This document shows, one piece after another, positions 14,714 through 22,379 of a stretch of 24,992 bases of DNA. The DNA is from Pseudomonadota bacterium. GTDB lineage: Bacteria > Pseudomonadota > Gammaproteobacteria > Burkholderiales > Burkholderiaceae_B. The stretch spans positions 1 to 24,992 of the forward strand of contig JAEWJD010000082.1 in assembly GCA_023386765.1 (NCBI GenBank), in the 5' to 3' direction. The notes below the pieces were generated by a model. The model was given only the letters and a program-made list of their open reading frames with translations, had not been told where the DNA came from and searched no databases. The translations under genes were made by a program, and so were the position numbers. Position 1 is the stretch's first letter, and each line of letters starts with the position of its first letter.

Positions 14714-14740
14714 ATTGATTGAGAACGAATCTCAATCAAT
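14714..14740 (+). promoter_or_regulatory. Fur box of the TonB-dependent receptor promoter
   Basis: An 11-bp perfect inverted repeat, ATTGATTGAGA (14714-14724) and TCTCAATCAAT (14730-14740), surrounds ACGAA. Its core TGAGAACGAATCTCA (14720-14734) is close to the 7-1-7 Fur pattern TGAGAATnATTCTCA. It overlaps the end of the TAAAAT -10 hexamer and the expected transcription start, so iron-loaded Fur should block transcription. The ribosome-binding site GAGGGA and the GTG start follow immediately. Confidence 0.8.
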
Positions 14741-14754
14741 AGCGAGGGAAAAGC

Positions 14755-16893
14755 GTGTCAATCCATTCTCCACACCGGCGGCGGGCCGGGCGCAGGCCGG
14801 CCTGGCTGGCCGTGACGTTGGCGGCGCCCATGTTGGCGTGCAGTGCACAGGCGGAGCCCGTGACACAGGAGACGCCGCAAGCGGCAACGTTGGCGCCGGT
14901 CAAGGTGAGCGGGCAGGGCGAGGGCAGCGAGTCGGGCAGCGCCACCCTGGGCAAGCAGACCTTGCGCCTGCGTGAGATCCCGCAATCGGTCAGCGTTATC
15001 GGCCAGCAGCAAATGCAGGAACAGAACCTGCAGAGCCTGGACGAGGTCATGCAGCATGCTACCGGCATTACGGTCCAGCCTTACCAGTTGCTGACCACGG
15101 CCTACTATGCGCGCGGCTTCAAGGTGGACTCGTTCGAGCAGGACGGGGTTCCGGTCCTGATGGGGAACATGGCGGCCGCGCCCCAGGATATGGCGGTCTA
15201 TGAGCGGGTGGAGATCCTGCGCGGCGCCAACGGCCTGATGCACGGCGCCGGTAATCCGGCTGCCACGGTCAATCTGGTGCGCAAGCGCCCTCAACGCGAG
15301 TTTGCCTTCAGTGGCAGCGTGCAGGCTGGCAGCTGGGACCGCTACCGTGCCGAGGCGGACCTGGGTGGCCCCCTGAACGAGCGCGGCAACGTGCGGGGCC
15401 GGCTGGTGACAGCCTATGAGGACCGGGGCTATTTCTACGACGTCGCGGAACAGAAAACGGCATTGTTCTATGGCATTGCCGAAATCGACCTGACTCCCGA
15501 CACCGTCTTGAGCGCCGGCGTCGAACACCAGCGTATCCGCTCCATCACCAATATGGCAGGGGTGCCACGCTACGCCGACGGGGGCGATATCGGCTTGAAA
15601 CGCTCCACCTATCTGGACGTGGACTGGGATCGCTTCGACTGGAACACCACCCGCTGGTTTGCCGATGTCGAGCATCTGTTCGGCAATGGCTGGCGCGCCA
15701 AGGTCAGTGCCAACTATCTGAAAGCCGATAGCAAACTCAAATATGCCGGGGCGTATGGCGCGATCGATCGCCAGACCGGCCTGGGCTCGCGTCTGATGGG
15801 CGGGGCCTACAAGTTCGACAACAGCCAGGCCAGCCTGGATGCCTACGCCACCGGTCCGCTGGACCTGTTCGGGCGGCGCCACGAACTGGTGGTCGGGGGC
15901 AATGTGCAGCGCGTCACCAGCGAGCAATACACCGCGGCGCTCTTGCCGGCCCTGAATGTGCCGGTCGATGTCTTCCACTGGAATCCGCACCGCGCTCCGG
16001 AGCCCGCCACCGGGCCCTACCGTTCGCCGGGGCAGACGACGGTCAAGCAGCAGGGCGTCTATGCCATGGGCCGCTTTTCCGTGGCGGATCCCCTGACCCT
16101 GGTGCTGGGCGGGCGCATGAGCTGGTGGAACCAGGATGCGCCGACCACGCGTCAGCGCATCGACCCCGAGTTCACGCCCTATGGCGGCCTGGTATTCGAA
16201 CTCGATCCCAACTGGTCGGTCTATGCCAGTTATGCGGAGGTGTTTCAGCCCCAGACCCAGTTGACCCGTGACGGGCAGCCGCTGGACCCCATCCGGGGCA
16301 GCAATTACGAGGCCGGCATCAAAGGGGAGTTCGATGATCTGAACGTCTCGCTGGCGCTGTTCGAGATCAAACAGAAGAATCGTGCCCAGCAGGATCCGGA
16401 CTGGCCTTGCGTGGGTAACGCCTGCTACTACATTTCGGGTGGCAAGGTGCGCAGCCGGGGCGTCGAGGTGGAAGCCAGCGGCCGGGTATCGCGTCAGTGG
16501 ACGTTGTCCGCCGGCTATACCTACAACACCAGCAAATACCTCACCGATGCGGTGGCCGGCGGCCAGCCCTTCGCCAGCTTCACGCCCAGGCACATGTTCC
16601 GTCTGTGGTCGCAATACACCCCGGATCTCTGGCAGGGCCGACTGTCCGTGGGCGCGGGCTTGCGCATGCAGTCCTCCTTCTCGACGGTGTCCGGGGCAGC
16701 CACGCTTTGGCAGGGGGGCTACACGCTGGTCGATGCCCGGCTGGGATGGCGCGTGAACAAACACCTGAATGCAGCCTTGAACGTCAACAACCTGTTCGAT
16801 CGGCGCTATTACCAAAGCCTGTCGGGCACGGCCTGGAACAACCGCTATGGCGAGCCGCGCAACGTGATGCTGACGCTGCGCGCCGAGTATTGA
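14755..16893 (+). CDS. TonB-dependent siderophore receptor
   Basis: A 712-residue outer-membrane receptor. An arginine-rich signal peptide is cleaved near residue 33 (CSAQA/EP). A TonB box (APVKVSG, about residues 47-53) precedes the plug domain (LREIPQSVSVI, then YYARGF and YERVEILRGANGLMHGAGNPAATVNLVRKRP). A 22-strand barrel ends in the beta-signal NVMLTLRAEY with a terminal aromatic residue. It belongs to the FhuE/FpvA/FptA/FauA-like siderophore receptors. A CVGNAC pair near residues 550-560 probably forms a disulfide in an extracellular loop. The start is GTG with GAGGGA upstream. Neighbouring regulator, cupin and FptX-like permease support ferric-siderophore uptake. Ligand class (hydroxamate, phenolate or other) cannot be decided; it may serve a xenosiderophore, as no biosynthesis genes are in view. 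Confidence 0.93.
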   Translation: MSIHSPHRRRAGRRPAWLAVTLAAPMLACSAQAEPVTQETPQAATLAPVKVSGQGEGSESGSATLGKQTLRLREIPQSVSVIGQQQMQEQNLQSLDEVMQHATGITVQPYQLLTTAYYARGFKVDSFEQDGVPVLMGNMAAAPQDMAVYERVEILRGANGLMHGAGNPAATVNLVRKRPQREFAFSGSVQAGSWDRYRAEADLGGPLNERGNVRGRLVTAYEDRGYFYDVAEQKTALFYGIAEIDLTPDTVLSAGVEHQRIRSITNMAGVPRYADGGDIGLKRSTYLDVDWDRFDWNTTRWFADVEHLFGNGWRAKVSANYLKADSKLKYAGAYGAIDRQTGLGSRLMGGAYKFDNSQASLDAYATGPLDLFGRRHELVVGGNVQRVTSEQYTAALLPALNVPVDVFHWNPHRAPEPATGPYRSPGQTTVKQQGVYAMGRFSVADPLTLVLGGRMSWWNQDAPTTRQRIDPEFTPYGGLVFELDPNWSVYASYAEVFQPQTQLTRDGQPLDPIRGSNYEAGIKGEFDDLNVSLALFEIKQKNRAQQDPDWPCVGNACYYISGGKVRSRGVEVEASGRVSRQWTLSAGYTYNTSKYLTDAVAGGQPFASFTPRHMFRLWSQYTPDLWQGRLSVGAGLRMQSSFSTVSGAATLWQGGYTLVDARLGWRVNKHLNAALNVNNLFDRRYYQSLSGTAWNNRYGEPRNVMLTLRAEY

Positions 16894-16898
16894 GCCGC

Positions 16899-16924
16899 GC
16901 GCGGGCGGAGAGATTCGCCCGCGC
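16899..16924 (+). other. Intercistronic hairpin between receptor and cupin genes
   Basis: GCGCGGGCG (16899-16907) and CGCCCGCGC (16916-16924) form a perfect 9-bp GC stem with an 8-base loop, six bases after the receptor stop. There is no T-run, so full termination is unlikely. Such structures often stabilise the upstream transcript, which would give more receptor than downstream protein. Confidence 0.5.
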
Positions 16925-16941
16925 CGTCAAGGAGAACGGAC

Positions 16942-17328
16942 ATGCCGTCCACAGCACTGGCGGTTCACGCCGCCGTGAACCATTTTTTTCTTTTGGCCGA
17001 CGATGGCCGGGTACGCGCCCTGGGCGGCCGGCGTGCCGGTTTCGAAGGCTGGGTGACCGGTTTGAAAGAGGCCCCGGACAGCGCCGCCGTACACGGCGAC
17101 GTGTGGGAGCGTCACACCGGCGGCGATGAACTGTTGACCCTGTTGCAAGGAGAGATTGTGTTGCATTGGATGGATGAGGCCGGCGCAGTGGAACGCCAGT
17201 GCCTGCGGGCGGGCGAGTCGGTGATCGTGCCGTGCGGGCGTTGGCATCGACTGGAAGTGACCTGTCCGAGCCAACTGTTTTTCGCCACGCCCAGCCAGGG
17301 CAGCGAGTTGCGCCGGGTGGAGCCATGA
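16942..17328 (+). CDS. Small cupin-domain protein in the siderophore uptake operon
   Basis: A 128-residue single-domain cupin. Motif 1 is HTGGDELLTLLQGEIVLHW (residues about 57-75) and motif 2 is GESVIVPCGRWHRLEV (about 91-106), matching the PxGxxH cupin signature. No signal peptide is apparent, so it should be cytoplasmic. AAGGAG at 16929-16934 lies seven bases before the ATG. Its stop overlaps the start of the permease gene (ATGA), so the two are translationally coupled. Candidate roles are binding or releasing iron from the imported siderophore or modifying it, but nothing in the sequence proves this. No siderophore reductase or hydrolase is otherwise visible. Confidence 0.82.
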   Translation: MPSTALAVHAAVNHFFLLADDGRVRALGGRRAGFEGWVTGLKEAPDSAAVHGDVWERHTGGDELLTLLQGEIVLHWMDEAGAVERQCLRAGESVIVPCGRWHRLEVTCPSQLFFATPSQGSELRRVEP

Positions 17329-18512
17329 TGTCGCAAGCCTCTCATCCCCTGCGTTTCTACGTAATGATCGCCGCCCTGTATGTTTCGCAGGGCATTCCGC
17401 TGGGCCTGGCCATGGAGGCGCTGCCTACGTTGTTGCGCCGCGATGGCGTGGCATTGCAGGCCCTGGCCTGGCTGCCGCTGGTGGGCCTGCCCTGGGTGGT
17501 GAAATTTCTTTGGGCCACCCAGGTGGACAACCGCTGGTCGGCCCGTCTGGGACGGCGGCGCAGCTGGATCCTGCCCATGCAGACCGTGGTGCTCGGCTGC
17601 CTGCTGGCGGTGGCAGCAACGGGCATCGTCCAGGCCGGCCTGGCCGTGGCGCTGATGGCGCTGGCCTCGCTGGCCAGCGCCACCCAGGACATCGCAACCG
17701 ATGGGCTGGCTGCCGAGCATTGCCAGGGCCAGATGCTGACCCGCGCCAACGCGATCCAGGTAGGTGGCACGATGGTGGGTTTCTTTCTCGGGGGACCCGG
17801 TTGCCTGGCCCTCAGCGCCTATCTGGGCGAGCGCGGCGCGGTCGTGCTGCTGGCTGCCGTGGTTGCCTTCAGCCTTGTGATGGCGGGCTGCTGGCGTGAG
17901 CCGGTGGTGGCGGCCAACCCGCGCGAGCGCGCAGCCCTGCGGCATTTCTTTGCCCGCCGCGGCGCCTGGCCCCTGGTGGCGATGGCGGCGTTGTCGGCCA
18001 CGACGGCGGTATCGGCCTTTGGTCTGTCCAAACTGTTTCTGATCGACACGGGCTGGGCCCCGGATGCGGTGGGGCGGTTGGGCATGGCCGCCGGCATGGT
18101 CACCATCGTGCTGGGTTGCGGGTTGGGCGCGTGGTTGATCGGGCGTCTGGGCGCGCGCACCACGCTGGCCCTGGGCTTGCTGTTCTGCGCGGCGTCGGCA
18201 CTGTCGTGGTTGAGCCTGGCCGGTGGCCAGCCCTTGCCGCTGACCGCGTTCGGGGCCCAGGCCTTGGGGGCGTTCGGCGCGGGGGCGGCATCGGTGGCCC
18301 TGATGACGCTGGGTATGCGCTTTGCCCGTGCCGGCAATCAGGCCGGCACGGACATGACGGCGATTCAAAGCGCACGTGACCTGGGCGAGATCCTGGCCTC
18401 GGCCGGGATCACCGGGCTGGCGGCCCAGATCGGCTACGGCGGCGGTTTCGGCGTGGGCCTGGGGGTGGCCCTGTTCACGCTGGCGGTGCTGGCCCTGGCG
18501 TTCAAACGTTAA
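17325..18512 (+). CDS. FptX/RhtX-type MFS siderophore permease
   Basis: A 395-residue, about 12-span inner-membrane protein of the AmpG/FptX/RhtX group. It starts FYVMIAALYVSQGIPLGLAMEALPTLLRRDG, a signature of this family, and contains WLPLVGLPWVVKFLWATQVD and SLASATQDIATDGLA. FptX imports ferripyochelin in Pseudomonas aeruginosa and RhtX imports rhizobactin in Sinorhizobium, both as single-protein permeases. Here it would move the siderophore taken up by the receptor encoded upstream into the cytoplasm. The ATG overlaps the cupin stop, and GGGTGGA lies upstream. A longer in-frame extension back to 17199 exists but overlaps the cupin gene and lacks family-like sequence. Convergent with the next gene. 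Confidence 0.9.
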   Translation: MMSQASHPLRFYVMIAALYVSQGIPLGLAMEALPTLLRRDGVALQALAWLPLVGLPWVVKFLWATQVDNRWSARLGRRRSWILPMQTVVLGCLLAVAATGIVQAGLAVALMALASLASATQDIATDGLAAEHCQGQMLTRANAIQVGGTMVGFFLGGPGCLALSAYLGERGAVVLLAAVVAFSLVMAGCWREPVVAANPRERAALRHFFARRGAWPLVAMAALSATTAVSAFGLSKLFLIDTGWAPDAVGRLGMAAGMVTIVLGCGLGAWLIGRLGARTTLALGLLFCAASALSWLSLAGGQPLPLTAFGAQALGAFGAGAASVALMTLGMRFARAGNQAGTDMTAIQSARDLGEILASAGITGLAAQIGYGGGFGVGLGVALFTLAVLALAFKR

Positions 18513-18534
18513 AGCGCCGGACCTGGCGGGTCGA

Positions 18535-19761
18535 TCACTCAGCCTGGCAGACGCGCTGAGAGGCGAGGGGCGCGGGCTGCCCGTGCCCTGCGGCGCGCCG
18601 CGGGCTGCCCAGCAGCACCAGCAGCAGGGCTGCCAGTGCCAGCCCGGCGCCGGCCACCGGCACGGCGGCATAGCCGCGGCCGGCCGCCAGCACCGCGCCG
18701 CCGGCCGCCGCACCGAGGGCATTGCCCAGATTGAAGGCACCCACATTGACGGAGGAGGCCAGGCCCGGGGCGCCACTGGCCGCGCGCATAACCTGCATCT
18801 GCAGCGGGGGGACGACGCCGAACGCGGCCATACCCCAGACCAGCAGGCCCAGACCGGCACCCAGCGGCGTGCCCGCCAGCCAGGGGAAGGCCAGCATCAT
18901 GATCATCAGCAGGCCCAGAAACACCAGCAGGCTTTGGCGCAGCGACCGATCCGCGAGTCGGCCGCCCAGCACATTGCCAAGGGTGAAGCCCAGACCGATC
19001 AAGACCAGCATCGCCGTGACGAATCCGGCCGAGGCGCCGGACAGCACCTCCAGCAAGGGCGCGATGTAGGTGTACAGGGCAAAGGTGGCGCCGGCAGACA
19101 GCACCGTGGTGGCCAAGGCCAGCAGCACCGTGGGCTGGCGCAATACTGCCAGTTCGGCACGCACCCGGGGCCTGGCGCCAGCCTGGCCAGGGGGCAGCGC
19201 CAGGCGCAGGCCCAGCATCGCCACCAGGCCCAGCCCGGCCGTGGCCGCAAACGACAGCCGCCAGCCCAGCGTCTGTCCCAACCATGCGGCCGCGGGTACG
19301 CCGCCGATATTCGCGATGGTCAGCCCCAGGAACATCGCTGCCACGGCGCTGGCCTGACGGTTGGGTGGCACCAGGCTGGCAGCCAGCAAGGAACCCAGAC
19401 CGAAGAAGGCGCCGTGGTTCAGGCTGGTGACCAGACGGGCAAGCAGCAAGGGCAGATAACCGGGGGCCAGGGCGGACAGGGCATTGCCCAGCGTGAAAAT
19501 GGCCATCAGCAACATGAGCGCGCGGCGGCGCGGCCAGTGGGCCAGGGCCAGCGTCATCAAGGGCGCGCCGATCATGACGCCGAGGGCATAGGCACTGACC
19601 AGCATGCCAGCCGCGGGAATCGACACGGACACGCCAGCGGCGATCTGGGGCAGCAGGCCCATCGGCCCGAACTCGGTGGTACCGATGCCGAAGGCGCCGG
19701 CGGCCAGGGCCAGCAAGGGCCAGAGGGCACGCGGCGGTGCGGAAGAAGCAGCAGAGGACAT
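18535..19761 (-). CDS. MFS drug/metabolite exporter (DHA1, AraJ/YdhP-like)
   Basis: A 408-residue major facilitator protein with 12 predicted helices. The first helix carries FGIGTTEFGPMGLLPQIA, close to the GTxEFxxxGLLPxIA signature of the AraJ/YdhP/PbuE-like DHA1 exporters. The helix 4 region has LARLVTSLNHGAFFGLGS, and the loop between helices 8 and 9 has LGGRLADRSLR. It is divergent from a LysR regulator, which probably controls it. AGGTTT lies upstream of the ATG. The substrate is unknown; efflux of an antimicrobial or arabinose/purine-like metabolite is typical of the group. Confidence 0.88.
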   Translation of the reverse strand: MSSAASSAPPRALWPLLALAAGAFGIGTTEFGPMGLLPQIAAGVSVSIPAAGMLVSAYALGVMIGAPLMTLALAHWPRRRALMLLMAIFTLGNALSALAPGYLPLLLARLVTSLNHGAFFGLGSLLAASLVPPNRQASAVAAMFLGLTIANIGGVPAAAWLGQTLGWRLSFAATAGLGLVAMLGLRLALPPGQAGARPRVRAELAVLRQPTVLLALATTVLSAGATFALYTYIAPLLEVLSGASAGFVTAMLVLIGLGFTLGNVLGGRLADRSLRQSLLVFLGLLMIMMLAFPWLAGTPLGAGLGLLVWGMAAFGVVPPLQMQVMRAASGAPGLASSVNVGAFNLGNALGAAAGGAVLAAGRGYAAVPVAGAGLALAALLLVLLGSPRRAAGHGQPAPLASQRVCQAE

Positions 19762-19802
19762 GATGCAAACCTGAAATCGGACAGGGAATCAGTCTGCCGT
19801 TT

Positions 19803-19836
19803 TTGCCTTTGCCAAAAAAGGGGTTTATAAGATAAA
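19803..19836 (+). promoter_or_regulatory. LysR gene promoter with overlapping T-N11-A box
   Basis: TTGCCT (19803-19808) and TATAAG (19826-19831) are spaced by 17 bp and form a fair promoter for the LysR gene. Overlapping the -10 is TTTATAAGATAAA (19824-19836), a 13-bp dyad that fits the LysR T-N11-A rule with 5-bp perfect arms. It would allow autorepression and control of the divergent MFS gene from one site. Confidence 0.5.
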
Positions 19837-19858
19837 GACTTTTGCTTCTGGTGCAACA

Positions 19859-20770
19859 ATGAAAATCACTCTGGAAGAGATCCAGGTCTTTCTCGCCGTG
19901 GTCGACAGCGGTTCACTGACCGCGGCTGCGCGCGAACTGGGCCTGACGGTATCGGCGGCCAGCCGCGGCCTGGGCCGCCTGGAAGACAAGCTGCAGACGG
20001 AATTGTTGCGCCGGACCACGCGGCGCATGGTGCTCACCGAGGAAGGCAATTGCTTTCTATCGCAGGCGCGCGCCATACAACAAGCCGTCGAAAGCGCCGA
20101 AGAAAATATGGCGGCCCTGCGGGGGCAGCCCGCCGGACGCTTGCGGGTGGACGCGGCCACGCCCTTCATGTTGCATGTCGTGGCGCCTTTGGTGCCGGGC
20201 TACCGGGAGCGCTACCCGCTGATCGACCTGGAGCTGACCTGCAACGAAGGCGTGATTGATCTTCTGGAGCAGCGCACCGACCTGGCCCTGCGTATCGGCC
20301 CGCTCAAGGACTCCACCTTGCGCAGCCGCTTGATCGGCTATAGCCGGCTGCGCCTGCTTGCCAGCCCCGCTTATCTGCAACGCCAGGGTGTGCCGCAGCG
20401 CGCGGCCGACCTGGCCGGGCATAGCTTGCTTGGCTTCAACCAGCCTGAGACGCTCAATCGCTGGCCGGTGCGTGGCCTGACGGCGGCCGTGAGCCCGTCA
20501 CTGCGGGTATCCAGCGGCGAAACGCTGCGCCAGTTGGCGCTGCACGGCGCAGGCATTGTCTGCCTTTCCGATTTCATGACCGGTGAAGATCGCGCCCAGG
20601 GACGTTTGCTGCCGGTGCTCGACAACCTGATGCCCGGCACGCGCCAGCCGGTACACGCGGTCTATTACCGCAACAGCGGCATTCCTGCCCGTATCGCCAC
20701 CTTTGTGGACTATCTGGTCCAGGCCGTGCGCGACGGCCGCGCGCCGCTTGAGCCCGCCGCCGCGCGCTAG
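19859..20770 (+). CDS. LysR-family transcriptional regulator
   Basis: A 303-residue LysR-type regulator. The N-terminal winged helix-turn-helix (residues 1-60) reads LEEIQVFLAVVDSGSLTAAARELGLTVSAASRGLGRLEDKL. A linker helix and a periplasmic-binding-like effector domain (about 90-295) follow, with the typical RLRVDAATPFMLHVVAPLVPGY start. The sequence resembles the CrgA/DmlR-like group. It is divergent from the MFS exporter gene, 97 bp apart, and the shared region contains a T-N11-A box, so it likely regulates itself and the exporter. No good Shine-Dalgarno sequence precedes the ATG. Confidence 0.92.
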   Translation: MKITLEEIQVFLAVVDSGSLTAAARELGLTVSAASRGLGRLEDKLQTELLRRTTRRMVLTEEGNCFLSQARAIQQAVESAEENMAALRGQPAGRLRVDAATPFMLHVVAPLVPGYRERYPLIDLELTCNEGVIDLLEQRTDLALRIGPLKDSTLRSRLIGYSRLRLLASPAYLQRQGVPQRAADLAGHSLLGFNQPETLNRWPVRGLTAAVSPSLRVSSGETLRQLALHGAGIVCLSDFMTGEDRAQGRLLPVLDNLMPGTRQPVHAVYYRNSGIPARIATFVDYLVQAVRDGRAPLEPAAAR

Positions 20771-20785
20771 GCCCTGGCAAGGTGC

Positions 20786-20965
20786 TCAGACGTGCTCAGG
20801 CTTGCCGCGACGGCGCGTGCGGGCCAGCGTTTCGAGCTCTGCGCGTGTCATCGAGTCGTACATCTGGCGCGCGACCGGGTGCAGGGACTCGGGTGAGGTG
20901 TCTCCGCGCTTGGCAGCCAGGGCCGCACCGGCGGCTTTCTGTTGCGCTTGGGATTTGGCGGGCAT
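20786..20965 (-). CDS. DUF3008-family small basic protein
   Basis: A 59-residue protein starting MPAKSQAQQKAAGAALAAKRGD and ending RRGKPEHV, which fits DUF3008. Family members are short, lysine/arginine-rich proteins of unknown function; some look stress-related. GGAGG (20971-20975) lies five bases before this ATG and decides the start; an 11-residue upstream extension is possible but lacks such a site. It is convergent with the LysR gene, whose stop lies 15 bp away. Confidence 0.85.
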   Translation of the reverse strand: MPAKSQAQQKAAGAALAAKRGDTSPESLHPVARQMYDSMTRAELETLARTRRRGKPEHV

Positions 20966-21083
20966 GGCATATCCTCCTTGCGTGAGGGCGCGTTCCAAGT
21001 GATGCGCCAGCCTTCAGCCTAGCGCGTTGCGCGGCGGCCGGCCGTTACGCCCCGTAGCCAGATGCTTCCGATGACGCCGGTCG

Positions 21084-21545
21084 TCACACGGGCAGCCCCG
21101 TCTCGCGCTTGACCTCCTGCAACGACAGCATGGATTCCACCGCGGCCACGCCGGGCAGGCTGCGCACCACGTCGCGCACGAAGCGGCCGTACTCTTCCAG
21201 ATCGCTGGCGACGATCTGCAACAGATAGTCGGCACTGCCAGAGATATTGTGGCAGGCGACAATGCGGGGCAGCGTCTGCACGGCCTGCTCGAACCGATCG
21301 GACAGGGCACGGTCATGGCTGCTGAAGCTGACCTGGGCAAAGGCGGTCACGCCCAGGCCGAGCGCGTGCTTGGACAGCACGGCGCGGTAACGCTCGATGT
21401 AGCCCTCCGATTCCAGGCGGCGCAGGCGCCGCGCGCAAGGCGTCTCGCTGAGGTTGACCTGTTCGGCCAGGCGGCTGATCGGCAGGCGTCCATCCTGTTG
21501 CAGCGCCTGGAGAATGGCGCGATCTGTCCGGTCGAGATTTTCCAA
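21084..21545 (-). CDS. Lrp/AsnC-family transcriptional regulator
   Basis: A regulator of about 153 residues with the AsnC/Lrp layout: N-terminal helix-turn-helix (LDRTDRAILQALQQDGRLPISRLAEQVNLSETPCARRLRRLE) and a C-terminal RAM ligand-binding domain (about residues 65-150; GSADYLLQIVASDLEEY). No ATG is available. A TTG at 21543-21545 follows AAGGAAAG at a good distance and gives the usual ENLDRTD start; a TTG at 21560 would add five residues. It is divergent from a LysE/RhtB-type exporter, a common pairing in which the regulator senses an amino acid and induces its export. Confidence 0.9.
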   Translation of the reverse strand: MENLDRTDRAILQALQQDGRLPISRLAEQVNLSETPCARRLRRLESEGYIERYRAVLSKHALGLGVTAFAQVSFSSHDRALSDRFEQAVQTLPRIVACHNISGSADYLLQIVASDLEEYGRFVRDVVRSLPGVAAVESMLSLQEVKRETGLPV

Positions 21546-21674
21546 GCCGCTTTCCTTCAAAAAATGGACCGTAATCAGTGTAATCCACTCAGTATGACAA
21601 ATTAAGAGGCCTATAAAGCCAGGTATCCGGTGTTCATCAGGCGCATCATGACGGCCTTGCTACGAGGTTTGATG

Positions 21675-22298
21675 ATGTTCTCGCTGTCCTTGCTGTCGCT
21701 GTATATCGGCGCCCTGTTGATGATCTATGCGCTGCCGGGGCCCGACATGGCCCTGGTGCTGCAAACCAGCGTGGGGCGCGGCGTACGGCCCGGCATTGCC
21801 ACGGCGGCCGGCCTGGCAATGGCGCGTATCGTCCATGTGGTGCTGTCGGCCTGCGGCCTGGCCGCCTTGCTGCAAAGCGCGCCGTGGCTGTATCACACGG
21901 TGCGCCTGGCGGGCGCGGCCTACCTGCTGTGGATTGCAATCCAGGTGTTCCGTTCCCCGCCATTCCGGCTGGACGCGCCGGTGGCGCCCGCCCCGCGCGC
22001 CTTGCGCGCTGCGTTGGGGCGCGGTTTCCTGGGCAATATGCTCAACCCCAAGGCCTTGTTGTTCTGCTCGGTCTTCCTGCCGCAATTTCTGCAGCCTGGC
22101 GCCGGCGCGGTATGGCTGCAGATGACCGTGCTCGGGGCACTGCTGGTGGCGGTCGGGGTGGTGTTCGATCTGGCACTGGTCTTCGGCGCTTTGCGCCTGG
22201 GGCGCTGGTTGCGCAGCCACCCGCGCGCCCAGGCTGTGCAGCGCTGGGCGTTTTCCAGCGTGCTGTTCGGGTTTGCATTGCGCCTGTCGCTGGAATGA
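21675..22298 (+). CDS. LysE/RhtB-family amino-acid exporter
   Basis: A 207-residue, six-span membrane protein. The first helix runs into ALPGPDMALVLQTSVGRGVRPGIATAAGLA, the signature of LysE/RhtB exporters, and FLGNMLNPKALLFCSVFLPQF is the second conserved segment. ACGAGG (21662-21667) lies seven bases before the ATG at 21675, giving the usual family length; GTG 21630, ATG 21648 and ATG 21672 are longer alternatives. It is divergent from an Lrp-type gene, its probable regulator. The exported amino acid is unknown. Confidence 0.9.
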   Translation: MFSLSLLSLYIGALLMIYALPGPDMALVLQTSVGRGVRPGIATAAGLAMARIVHVVLSACGLAALLQSAPWLYHTVRLAGAAYLLWIAIQVFRSPPFRLDAPVAPAPRALRAALGRGFLGNMLNPKALLFCSVFLPQFLQPGAGAVWLQMTVLGALLVAVGVVFDLALVFGALRLGRWLRSHPRAQAVQRWAFSSVLFGFALRLSLE

Positions 22299-22303
22299 AA
22301 CCG

Positions 22304-22340
22304 CCCGGCAGGCGCTGAAAGCTTGGGTCAGGCTGCCGGG
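22304..22340 (+). other. 8-bp inverted repeat upstream of the ZIP gene
   Basis: CCCGGCAG (22304-22311) and CTGCCGGG (22333-22340) are perfect inverted arms with 21 bp between them, located between the exporter stop and the ZIP start. It could be a stem-loop at the 3' end of the exporter transcript or a regulator site. No T-run follows. Confidence 0.35.
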
Positions 22341-22379
22341 TCTGGCAAGATGGCTGTTCCGCATTCAAGGAACCGCAGC

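Noticed and set aside
14758..16815. 685-codon minus-strand frame opposite the TonB-dependent receptor
   Set aside because: The receptor frame has signal peptide, TonB box, plug and beta-signal. The antisense frame has no motif.
17199..17324. N-terminal extension of the FptX-like permease
   Set aside because: It overlaps the cupin gene and lacks family-like sequence. The ATG at 17325 gives the typical FYVMIAALYVSQGIPLG start.
13768..18512. Naming the cluster as the alcaligin regulator/receptor (alcR/fauA)
   Set aside because: Known alcaligin clusters have biosynthesis genes and AlcS next to alcR and fauA. Here a cupin and an FptX-like permease follow the receptor and no biosynthesis genes are seen.
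18376..19830. 484-codon Gln/Gly-rich plus-strand frame running from the permease end across the MFS exporter
   Set aside because: It is the complement of the exporter gene; its Gln-rich composition reflects Leu/Ala codons read in antisense.
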